A stretch of 64,000 bases of DNA. Source: Oscheius dolichura (lineage: Eukaryota > Nematoda > Chromadorea > Rhabditida > Rhabditidae). Of the stretch, positions 26,201-36,831 are shown piece after piece. A model generated the notes under the pieces. That model was not told the origin of the DNA. It made no database searches and saw nothing but the letters and a program-made list of their open reading frames with translations. Where the stretch lies: the NCBI GenBank assembly GCA_932521035.1, contig OW051494.1, positions 2,342,001-2,406,000 of the forward strand, written 5' to 3'. The position numbers and the translations under genes were made by a program. Each line of letters opens with the position of its first letter. Position 1 is the stretch's first letter.

Positions 26201-26796
26201 AAATTCAGCAGCAATTTCGGCCAAAACTCTAAAACGCCATGGAGATACCTTCAGGGTTTGATTCACCTTAATAATAACTCAGGCATCGTCGACCAAAGAA
26301 GTGTTAAATCTTGAACAGGTTGCGGCCAAACATCAGGAATCGAATATAATGCCAAAAGAGCTAGAGTAGACTGCAACTTTTGTATAACAGTATGACTTCT
26401 ATCGGCTGCAGAACTCGTTAAGTTATCTATTAGATACTGTTTTAAACCATCCATCTATAATAAAATGCAAGAAGTCGAGAGAAGTTCACTTACTAGGTTG
26501 ACTGTGGAGATGCATTCTTCTGATCGATGTTTAACTGTTTCATAAAGGGAAATAGCACCAAACAACTGTACAGTAGATGAATTTGTGCGATCCATTAACC
26601 CAATACAAGCAGATATTACATCAGCACACGAGAAAGCTAAAGATATATTCCATGAATAAACATAAATCAAACCAGTTTTAAATTCATTTAGCATGCGATC
26701 CAATTCCGCCCTCCTAGACGACGTTACTGTTGTATAAAACTCCTCCACACAGGCCACCACCAAAGCCTGATTGATGGCCGGCCCGCCGTTGGCCAT
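23227..26796 (-). CDS. IPO13: Importin-13 family nuclear transport receptor
   Basis: Importin-beta superfamily carrier that moves cargoes such as Ubc9, Mago-Y14 and eIF1A across the nuclear pore with Ran-GTP. About twenty short exons encode HEAT repeats. The N-terminal half includes STVQLFGAISLYETVKHRSE, matching the QYFGASALH region of IPO13, and QSTLALLALYSIPDVWPQPV, matching LCVALASLALSMMPDAWP. The C-terminus RRNFKQMTLRLNQTCRKV parallels the family tail (RRVKEMVKEMTLLCRG); stop 23229-23227. The ATG at 26796 sits directly on a ctttgcag acceptor and only 159 bp downstream of the TANGO6 stop, suggesting an operon partner. Transportin-3 is the nearest alternative family, but the N- and C-terminal motifs favour IPO13. 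Confidence 0.85.
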
Positions 26797-26806
26797 CTGC
26801 AAAGTA
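26797..26806 (-). promoter_or_regulatory. Probable SL trans-splice acceptor of IPO13
   Basis: Reading the minus strand, a T-rich tract ends ctttgcag directly before the ATG. In a gene 159 bp downstream of another on the same strand, this is the classic position of an operon-internal spliced-leader acceptor. Confidence 0.5.
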
Positions 26807-26955
26807 TACAACAACACAAAAAATAATATAGCATTTCTTATGACAACAACTAAAAACAGTTAAATTTTGATACTAAGACGGCATAAACCTTAAATAACAG
26901 AAATTTATGTAAATGTATATGTTTATTAAATAAAGTTACAAAATGAAAAACAAAA

Positions 26956-29900
26956 TCAAATACTAATAGGTCTCATTAATACACTTTCTAAATTAGAAGA
27001 AGACTTCAATCCTGCAGATATTTCTTCTAAACAAATTTCAGCATGTAGGCGAACCACATGATCTCTATCGTATTTCCACAATCTTCGCAATGTTCGGTGT
27101 AAATCCCTCAAATGATCTCCCAAAACCTATGATTAAAATATTTAATGAAATTGGTAGCAATATACTGAGAAAATTTCTGCTCCACAGGAGCTGATGAGGT
27201 TCCTCAGAAGATGAACAGCTGCTCTTCGCACAAGCTCGCTATCATCTGTTTTAAGTAAGCTATCAATAGCGAAAATTAACTAAAAAGTAGTAAAATATAA
27301 TACTTTTGGTATGCCTTACCTCTTCTAATATTTTGTGGATTCCCTTTCCTCTACAAGACAATATAAAATCAGCAAAAGCGGATAACGATGACGCTCTAAC
27401 AATATCGCTACTATCCTTCAGTGATGTAAAAAGCACATTAGCAGTTCGATCAATCCAAATAGGCGAAATATCTCCTAAACCAGAGTAATATTAACCCATT
27501 CATTCCCATGTGTTCAAAAATGAACATTTTTTGCCTTGGTCCCCCCTTTGGTGTTTTTCGTTCAAGTTAGAAAATTTTTTTCTTGAAAAATAGGTTCATT
27601 CGATAGCGCCTCTGGCCGTCAGATAGCTGAGCTGGTTTCTAACGGTTTGGAACGTCACAGTGAGGAATCGACAGCGTTTTACCAGAATTAAGCCTTTTTC
27701 TATGAGTGGTCTACTTTTGTCGAGGCTTATAGAAGGGCTTAATTCTGGTAAAACGTTGTCGATTCCTCACTGTGACGCTCCCAAGCTGATGAAAGAAACT
27801 CCTTGTAGACGGCGAGAGACGCCATCGAATGGATCTACTCTCATCTCCCAGTAAAAAATTTCTTGAAATGGGAAATTCGGGTAAAAATGGGTTAAAGAAA
27901 AAATAATTAAAAAAAAAGCTAACCTAAAACGTGAAAAATTTTGGCAATGACCTCTGCCAGTTTTCCTCTCATTATCAGCTGGGAATCATCAATACAATCA
28001 GTTGTAGTCTGGCCTAATTGTACAAATATATCCAAAAGTTGCTCAAGATATTTGTTAACATTAAGGCAAGTTATTTCTGCTAAGGCATTAATAGCTGCCA
28101 AATAGACATATGAATCCGGGTCTTTTAAAAGATCTATAAAAAGTTGTTAATATAAATATTCCCTAACCTTTGACTTTTTCGTAAAGCCATTCATCTAATA
28201 CTGACAAAATTTTTTCTTTTTTATCACCTCTTGATCTCAACGCTTTAGAAACACTAAGAAGAGCCTGTCCTCTTATAGGAATCAGTTCGTCTTGGAGATC
28301 ATTTTTTAATTGCATTAAAAAATCCACAGAAAGCACTCTGGAAAAAAACTATTTATGAAGATTTTAAAACCTTGCCTTGAAGGAATCATCTTTTTATCAA
28401 ATTTTTCTACACTTTTAACTCCTACAGCGTTCAGTAAAGATAGAATATCCTTAGCATCCTTAATTGTACTTAACAGTTCTGCATCATTTATCGCAGATTC
28501 CTGGGCTACATAATGGGACAATGCTTCCAAGATACGGTTAAGGTAATTGGTTGACTAAAAAGGCTATTAAAAATAACCAAATGAGACATACTTCTACCGT
28601 GCCCGCTGCGACTACCGCCGCTGCTAGGCCTACAGCCATTTTTGTGCTTGTTTTTTGGATTGCTGCCATTCTTGATTTCTCGTCGTCCATTGAAGACGTA
28701 AGGTCGAAAGCATTGTCTGCTTCAAATTGTATTCGCTCTACCGATTTGTTTAAAATTGTCTAGGGAAACATTGACAGAATTAGATGAAATATACCGTGAT
28801 CAATTTGCAGAGAGCTTCTATTACTTTAGGATTTTCAGCATCAACATCCCATTCACCAAGCTGTTCAAAACAAAATAATGCAGCAACATGTGAAGCAGTA
28901 CGTCTCTTTTTTATATCTAAATAATGTAAATTTCACTTAAAAAAATAAAGGATACGAACCACGAGAACGATTTGCATTCTTTACAAAACGTAATTCATCA
29001 ACTGGCTCTATCATATTAGTCCAAGTATTGGCACTTTCACAGAGTATCTCTATTAATACACATGCATTGCATGGTTTTAGCAGATCCTAGAATGTTTTAG
29101 CCTTTAAAAAAGGAACTTACTTGAATGAATTTAAGAACGGCATCTAGTTTCCTCATAAGAACATCTTCTTCATCTCCATTCACTTGATGAACATAAATTG
29201 TATTGTCTGGCAATCGATTAATTTCTATAAAAATAAAGGTTACCTGGTTCATCTCCAATAACAGATACCAATGGTTTTACTGATATTATCTCATAAAGGG
29301 TAGAAGTATTTTCGACGATGAAGGAGAACAGCAGTTGACCCTAAAGGATAACAAATCATAATTACATACAGTTATTACCAGATTCTCTACTCTTTCACCT
29401 AAGTATTTTAGAACTTTTAAAATATTCTCCTTAACTGATCGAATTTCTGCAGGGCTGTTATCCACATCAAAACATGGTGACAATAAAAATCCAGTAAATA
29501 AAGGTATAATCTATTTTCATATTACTTAAACAAAGATTCACTGCAAACCTGGAAAATGCGATCCGTTTTAAATAGCACCTGTGGGCAGTATCTTTCTTCC
29601 AACAAGAAACTCAGGAGAACCAAAGAGGATGACATTTTGTTGTCAAAAACTTGGTCGTGGCCAATTTCATATAGTATCTGCTTATGGTAAAGATTTATAT
29701 TCGAGTTTCTTACTTCAAATGGCTGAAGCAACATATCCAAGACAAGCACACCTGCAGCTAAAGGCTCTTTCAACGCCATTGAATCCACAAATGCTGAATA
29801 TAATTGAAGAATACCATCTTTTGGGTAGACTTGCTTCTGTTGGAAATAGCCGGTGGCATTATGTTTAAAAAAAACACACCTGCAGCAGCAACTCTACAAA

Positions 29901-31146
29901 TTGCAAATGTATATTTTCGAAGTACGCCATCTTTTTGGTGTTCCTTGGGGGAAGAGCAAGTTGACTTGCAATACGAGAGAGAAGGTGTGAATTCTCCCAG
30001 AATGTTTCACCTCCTAATTCGGCATAAACTCCTAAAACATGGAAAAGACCATCACTCGAGTATAAAATCGTAGATATGCGCCTTCCAATAGCTGTCTAAA
30101 CCCCTTAATTATGATACGAGATTAGCCATACCGTAAACCAGATCGGAATAGGTTTCGTTTTCTCATATACTTTTGCAAGTGACATAAGCACAAGAAGTAT
30201 ATCATGCCTAGGTATTTCTTCAAGCATTTTAACAGTCCTTTCATCATGATTTTCACCTAGATGGCTAAGCTAAAATGCAAATTCTGCAAATTATGAAATG
30301 CTTACTTGTTCTACGGCACATATAATATCGGCTAAAAATAATTTGAGCGTTTCGGCTTTTATTGCTTCATTACAATCCAGAAGTCGATGTACAACAGAAA
30401 TAAAATTATGTAACTAGAAGCACATGTAATATGTTTTCGAATTTCATACCTGAGTTTTTCTTATGTCAACGTTTTCAATTATTCGCGCCCAGCTTTTTAG
30501 ATAATTAGACCGTTTATAAATGGGTATACCAACACCTATAGATAAATAAACGTTCAATAGAATAAATATCTGAATAAACGAGGAAAATTGAGGACCTACC
30601 TTCATCTAGGAAGGGCAAAACCTGCGCTAATATATAAAATTGAAGTGATGCATTTAAAATAGATTCATTTTGGACGGATATAAAAGGCACTTCATCACTG
30701 CTGTTATAGCGACGGTTTCCAAGTGTTCTGGATAGCTGCAATGAAGAAATGGATGGATAAGTAGAATATAAAAAACTTACATTCTCAACTATTTCGCCTA
30801 TAATATACCCAAGGAAAATTCGTGGATCATCAACGGTAGATTTGTCAGGCGTTTGTGAGGTAGATGGATGACAATTTGAATTCAAAGCTAACTGAGAAAG
30901 CTGTTGAGCCCATTCTAACGATGAATGTGATAAGTTCTAAATACAATATTACATTTCAGTGAGCGATTGTTATTATAGAGAAATACATAAATATAAAAAG
31001 CTGCAACTCACTAATAACAAAGATTTAGTTAGTTCGCCGATTACATCGAATTTTGAGCTCTTTACAGGTGCCTCACTACAATTGACAACAGCGGAAAGAA
31101 TTTTGAAACATTCATCTACTTCATCCAAAGCTTGTCCAACTTCCAT
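26956..31146 (-). CDS. TANGO6: TANGO6/TMCO7 (yeast Rtp1) HEAT-repeat protein
   Basis: HEAT-repeat protein linked to nuclear import of RNA polymerase II (yeast Rtp1) and to Golgi organisation in animals. More than fifteen exons joined by short introns. The start MEVGQALDEVDECFKILSAV (ATG 31146) is the best-supported one. The C-terminus is diagnostic: VRRAAVHLLRNLISSCGAE (near 27180-27260), then DHVVRLHAEICLEEISAGL (near 27000-27090), matching the human DDVARLHAQLALEELDD end; stop 26958-26956. A 397-bp foldback element sits in the intron between 27920 and 27477. It is head-to-head with LIG4 (285 bp between ATGs) and immediately upstream of IPO13, another nuclear-transport factor. Internal exon borders are approximate. 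Confidence 0.82.
27495..27891. mobile_element. TTAA-flanked foldback MITE (piggyBac-type) in a TANGO6 intron
   Basis: The element starts CCCATT and ends AATGGG. It is flanked by TTAA on both sides (27491-27494 and 27892-27895), the target-site duplication of piggyBac-family transposons. The whole sequence is a long imperfect palindrome. Outer pair: attcgatagcgcctct versus the complement of agagacgccatcgaat. Inner pair: gtcacagtgaggaatcgaca (27655 on) and tgtcgattcctcactgtgac (27755 on). There is no ORF of note, so it is non-autonomous. Removing it with one TTAA leaves an intron of about 45 bp, the local norm, which shows it inserted into an ordinary intron. Confidence 0.85.
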
Positions 31147-31431
31147 CCGCAGCAAAATCGGCAATCAAGCAGCTGTGAGAAAAGCAAAACTTTCAAAAAT
31201 GCTCGCGTGACGTAACCCCGATAATAGTTCTGCGCAGGGGGTTTCAAAATTCTCCCAGGTGATCCTTTCTTCTCTCTACGCTTATGAATACTCCACAAGC
31301 TTGAAGCTCCTCTTCCCCAGCTAATACACAAACATTACACAAGCAACAGATCCGAAAAAGCGAATGTGACTGTCCCCTTCTCGCTTCCACCTTGCTCCTC
31401 ATTGAATTCCTAATTGAAAACTCCCCTTTAG
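31147..31431. promoter_or_regulatory. Divergent promoter region TANGO6 / LIG4
   Basis: 285 bp between two divergent ATGs. The plus side ends in a pyrimidine-rich ctcccctttag acceptor at 31421-31431, directly before the LIG4 ATG. No TATA box is evident. Confidence 0.45.
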
Positions 31432-34192
31432 ATGACAGCTCCCCTGTCAGGAGAGATGCTCTTCACAGATTTTATTACCTTCCTGAACAAGGTGCGTGGC
31501 AAAGGCTTTGAAAGCATCCCTTACAAACGGCACCTGCTTACTGGATTTTTCCACAAGATCAAGAATACCTGCGAGACGGAAGAAGAGTTTCAACTAAAAA
31601 GCAAGGATTTCATCTCCATTCTATTGAGCGATGCCAACGAAGCTAGAAAATTGGATATGGGAGAGGTATACCCAACATTTTACTCGAAAAACCACTTCAT
31701 TATAGAAAAAATTGACAGATCTAATTTGCAAAGTCGTCGGAATAAAAGGATTATCGTCCAAGGGGAAACAAGGAGAAGGTACCGTTGCTCTCCTCTTGGC
31801 TGAGGAAGTATCCAGTCGTTTGGAAGGCAGCACGTCATCCATGACCGTCAGTGAGGTTTGCCAAAAGTTGGATGCAATGGCTCTAGGAAATATTATGAAA
31901 AGTACGTTCCAATAAATTTTATGCATTGGAAATCTTTCTCCAGAACAACAGGAAGTCGAATTTTTTGTTCAAAATTGCTCAGAGGATGAGCTTATCTGGA
32001 TCTTCAATACGATTATGCGTAATACAGAGGTAGATCTAGGTTCTTATCATTAGAAATACTTTGTTAGAGTTTTCTCGGTTTGACTCGTAAAGCAATCCTG
32101 GAATGCATCACCCCGGAGGCTAGTGATGTTTGGAAGAACACGAGAGATCTGGACCGTTTGACTGCTCGTCCGCCCGATGCTACGGTAAGACTCGGCATCA
32201 AAACAGAAAAGATCTCCTCTTTCAGGTTCCGGACTATTTCCTCGGAGTGAATTTCTGTCCCCAACTATTGGCTCGCCTTTCTCTTGAGACAATCGACGAT
32301 CAAGTAGCCACTAATCTAAAAGGAGGCTTCTTTATGGAATTAAAATTCGACGGGGAACATGTAATAATGCACAAGAAGGGAACCAGTTACAAGTGGTTCA
32401 CAAGAAACGGGAAAGACTTCACCGATGTACGCCTTTCCCATAAAAAAACCTTGAAATTTTCAGTGTTACGGCGAAAACCATAAAGAAAAGTTGGCCGAAA
32501 GAATTCATCCAGTCTTCAAAAATTCCGTGGAAGAATGTATCGTTGACTGCGAGTTGATGCACTACGATGAGAAGCGAGGTTGCCTGATCCGGCATCTGGG
32601 AAAAGCCGCCGATGGGACAACCCTCAACTATCGGGAACCACAAACCGGCCATCGGATTGTAGTCGTCGTTTTTGATCTTCTTTACTTTGGAGGAAAAGTG
32701 AGAGGCGAAGAATTTAAAGAAGATCTCATGCAAGTTCCTCTCTTTGACAGAGTGCAAATTATGAAGGATCGACTGCTGAAAAGAAATGAACACCACAACA
32801 TTTTTATCCCTGACAGGAGCGAAGGAACCACTGGGTGAGACAGTTTCCTCCTTTTGCCAAGTCTTCTTGTTCTGAAGAAAAAATTTTAGAGATGAAATTC
32901 GCGAATTCTACCAGCAAGCAACCACATCCGGGGAAGAAGGTATTGCCATCAAACGCAGGGATTCTCTTTATTTTATAGGAGAAAGGTAGAGCATCAACGA
33001 AGATAGCAAAGAATTAATTTCTAGAGCTAAGCGTAATGGATGGTTCAAATTGAAAGAAATGTTCGACATGGACCTGGTTATAGTCGGCTACATGCGGGCT
33101 AAAGACGACCGTGGCAGTGCCTTTCTTCTAGCTGCTTGGGATGGTTTCTCCCTGTTTTAATTTCACGGCATCAACAACTTCAGATCACCAAGATGATGGT
33201 CGCGATCTCCACGTGATTTGCAAGTCTTACGCTGGGCTGGCAGCAATTGAAAAGGAGCAGATCCTCGACGACGGTGAGGCACTCTACCCCACTCAAAATT
33301 AATTAATCCGTACAGCTAGATCAGATGGAAAATTGTTAAAAGAGGCACCCTCTTGTCTGACCGCCTGGAAAGGCGATCCAAATTATTTATACTTCAGGCC
33401 GTCTAATTATGTGGTAAGAAATTGCTGACTAGAAAACTCGCACTTTGTAGGTAGTAGAAGCGAAAGCTTACGGTGTTCGTAACGGGCATCTCGTTGACGT
33501 TGTTATGAGGCGAATCCGAACGGATAAATCTATTTGTAAGGAAGATATCGACGATTACCGAGCCATTAAAAGGCATCAACCTGGAAAGGTAGGCAGGCTA
33601 CCATTTTGGAATATATAATCAACATCTTCTTTTAGAACGATATTCACCCGGATGAAGATGAAGATCCGTCAACTTCAACAGATGATTTTAAATCTAAACG
33701 GATTACCAAAAAAAGTATATTTGAAGAAGGTTTTACACTTATATTCCCCGTCTGTACTATAAAAAAAATTCAGCTCCAGCCCCTTCACCTAAACGCCCGA
33801 AAACTTCCGAAACTACTGATTTTTTAAAAGGCAGGACAGTTTGTGTCCTTCCGGCTTTTGATGAGAAACTGAGAAAAGAATGTTGGAATATTCTTGAGCG
33901 ATTCGGAGCTAAGGTTATAGCTACCCCAAGTGAACTGCTCCCATATCCAAAAATTGTACAATTTTACAGCCGAAACAGCCGACTTCATCGTAGCTCCCTC
34001 GGAAAATCATTTACGAGTGAAGACTGCAGTCAAAAAGAATAGCCACAGCATAGTAAATGCCGATTGGGTACTTAGGTGTGATAAAGGTCAGCAGCTGCTT
34101 TCATGGTAGGACATTCACCCCACTAACAAAATTACTCCAGGAAACCAAGTGAGATCATTCTAGAAGTCCCCGGTACGTATATTGTTGAATAA
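31432..34192 (+). CDS. LIG4: DNA ligase IV (ATP-dependent, non-homologous end joining), single-BRCT form
   Basis: Seals double-strand breaks in NHEJ. The N-terminal DNA-binding domain includes KLTDLICKVVGIKGLSSKGK and LAEEVSSRLE. The nucleotidyltransferase motif I is MELKFDGEHVIMHK (K-x-D-G, catalytic Lys). Motif III includes HRIVVVVFDLLYFGG, motif IV EEGIAIKRRD, motif V GWFKLKEMFDMDLVIVGYM. One C-terminal BRCT is present (GRTVCVLPAFDEKLRK; FIVAPSENHLRVKTAVKKNS; NADWVLRC). An apparent frameshift in the BRCT disappears if a 40-bp intron (gtgaactgct...ttttacag, ending 33968) is removed. The protein ends LEVPGTYIVE at 34190-34192, without the second BRCT and XRCC4-binding linker of vertebrate LIG4. 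Divergent from TANGO6. Confidence 0.9.
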
Positions 34193-34385
34193 GCGCCATC
34201 TTTCTTCAAGAGAACCCCAATTACCTCCTAAACATTTACATTTGGTCTGGTTTGCCTTCATTCCCAAAGATAGGCACTGATATTTTAAAATTTAAAAGAA
34301 GAAATAATAAAATATGAACAATTATGCAAATACCGTTTTATCCAGAGATCGCCAATATAAACGTACACAAAAAGTTAGCAACGGT

Positions 34386-36311
34386 TCAAAAATTCTTCTT
34401 GCGGAATATTTCGGGCCTCCAGACAATCGGATGTGTTTCTTCTGTCTAAATGGATAAATAAACTAAATATTCAAGAAAAACGTAAGATAAAATTTTCAGA
34501 AATTTAAGTAAAAACTTACCGCTTCTTCGTCTTCTTTGTACATTTTAATAGACTTATCCGCTTCGGCTGTAATAAGACGTAGACCCGTTTTATCATAACA
34601 CATAGCATAAATTCCAGCTTCGGAATCGATAGATCCTGGTTGAGGTTTTGATTGTATCCTCTGAAACGAAAAATAAAGAGCCCAAGGTGATATTACCTGG
34701 AAACAGAAGCCAGATCTCCAGTCCCAGAAGCACATTGAACCGTTATCTCCTCCAGAGACTAATACTCCATCCTCATTACAAGCAAGTGAATTAACAATAG
34801 CATTATGACCGGCCAAATTCTGAATTTACAATTCATGAATGCTATGGAATATTCAAACCTGCATAAATTCACCGTTAGGGCATTTCCATTGTTTGATATT
34901 ATCCGGAGACGCGGATGCGAACATATAAAGGCGAGGGTGAAGTGCCAAAGCGCGAACTGATTTCTGAAAAAAATGAACAAAAAAGAAAGATTCTTACTTT
35001 ATGATGTGTAAGAGTACACATGGACCGTCCAGCTGCTAAATCCCAAAGTCGGATAGTTGAATCGTGCGAAGCTGTAATCACTTGAGGGTCTGCCGACTGG
35101 CAAACAACATCAGCAACTGTATTTGTGTGCCCAGCAAAGCAGTGAACTTGTGCCTTGGTTCGCATATCCCAAACCTAAACATAATTATAATAGAAGCAAT
35201 AAAAATAGTTACTCTAGCAGTAGAATCACGAGAAGTTGTAACAAGCACGTCTAAGGTTGGGTGAACTGCTATCGCTTGTACTGCACTCAAATGTCCATGG
35301 TAATGGCGAACAACCCTGTTCGTTTCTAGATCCCAGCATTTCACCTATAATAATCTCTATGTTCAACAAAAAAGAAATGACGAACCTGCTTATCTTCACC
35401 ACCACTGAACAGAAAAGGATGCCTATCCGACACTTTTACTGCACGCACAGCGCTAATATGTCCAGTCAAGGATAGTTTTAATTTTCCCGAGGCCAAATCC
35501 CAAATCTTGATGATACGGTCAGCACCTCCAGAAGCAAACCACTGATTTTGCGGTTCAACATCAACTGCTCTAACCCAACCAGTATGGCCTAAAGTTTAAT
35601 CATTTAAAAAAAGGAAAAAAAAACGATACCCGAAATAACGCGATACAGTTTCCATGGAGCATGCCATTTTGGTTTCATCATCATTGGAGCTTTTGAGGGC
35701 AACATCGCTCTTGTTGTATTGTCTTCTGCTTTTCCGCCGCTTTGTCCTACAGGAAGTATAGACATAAGCTGCCTATAAATTATTAGAATAGGTTTTGCGG
35801 AAGTCTCACCCTTGCTTTTGTGCAGGTTTCCCGGTGCCGTCAGTGATAGCTAAAGCAGGAATGTCACCGTTCATAACGACTCCAGCTGCTGTAGATTTCG
35901 GAGCTTCAGGAAGCTAAAATTGAAAACCGTATAATAGCTAAGCAGTTGCACGTACCGCTAAATGTTCTGTTTCTTTCTTCCTTCTTGCTTCGTCAGCAAT
36001 CTTAATAACTGCCGCATATTCGGCTCTTCTTTTTATGTTTTTCATAAAAGAAACACTAAAGTCAATGTAAAGTTAATAAAGTGTATATAACGGTAAAACC
36101 TCTCATCAGATAGTTCCGGTGGATTGGTGTAGTCACTGGCGAATAAATCGGCTGATCTCTTCATTGATTTGAAAGCATAATTCAGTAAATGCATTTGTGT
36201 TGCATCCGGCTTTGAAATAACTAAAAAAATAAGTAAAGCTCACTATGTTTAATAAATACCTTCGTCATCGCCGCTTTTTAATTCCTCGATTATTGGTGCT
36301 ACCGCTGCCAT
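34386..36311 (-). CDS. PLRG1: PLRG1/Prp46, WD40 component of the NineTeen complex
   Basis: Spliceosomal WD40 protein of the Prp19/CDC5L (NineTeen) complex, needed for catalytic activation. The start [17 protein letters not shown] (ATG 36311) lies 8 nt after an atgtttag acceptor. Seven WD repeats are readable in order: [120 protein letters not shown] and [17 protein letters not shown]. The C-tail [18 protein letters not shown] is near-invariant in the family; stop 34388-34386. Introns are short. It is downstream of PHF5A and the gamma-tubulin complex gene on the same strand. Confidence 0.95.
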
Positions 36312-36831
36312 TTTCTTATCTAAACATAAATCATTAGAAAATCCATAGAAGACAGTAAAAAATGGCAATGCAACTCTAAAAAAATTGGGACAGTTTCGAA
36401 TTCGAAAAATTTGCCTTCTCGGCGTCATTCGAAAAATGACCAAGGACGCGCATCAATTCGAACGATATGGAAACTCGCCTTCAATAAAAGGCAAGCACAA
36501 GGGAAAATCTCATGCACGGGATGAAGTTATCGCAAAAAACTATCGTGAGACGTACTCATACCGTTACAAAAGTATATCCGTTACAGTAGTGCTGATGCAG
36601 CGATTGAAACACATAAACACACATGTAAATAGATTAATAGATGATTTATATCATATTTATGAGCAGCGAAAGTGAAAATATAGTGACACCGTAATGGAAA
36701 TATGAAAATAGTGACACCGTAATGGAAATATGAAAAAGGCTATTGAGCATGTAGAATTATTGCGACCAACGGAGTCCGCTCTCTTAGAATGGCTAACTCG
36801 GCTTGCATATCATCAAATGCTACCTAAAACT
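36312..36831. other. Intergenic region with weak plus-strand ORF
   Basis: Between PLRG1 (minus) and the end of the gamma-tubulin complex gene (minus). A plus-strand frame (36385-36675, 96 codons, basic, ending LIDDLYHIYEQRK) is open but matches nothing I recognise. A 28-bp direct repeat follows at 36681-36736. Confidence 0.35.
36681..36736. repeat. 28-bp tandem duplication
   Basis: The unit tagtgacaccgtaatggaaa + tatgaaaa occurs twice without a mismatch, at 36681-36708 and 36709-36736. Confidence 0.9.

Noticed and set aside
33900..34045. Frameshift in the LIG4 BRCT domain
   Set aside because: Removing a 40-bp GT-AG intron ending at ttttacag restores a continuous BRCT, so it is not a pseudogene.
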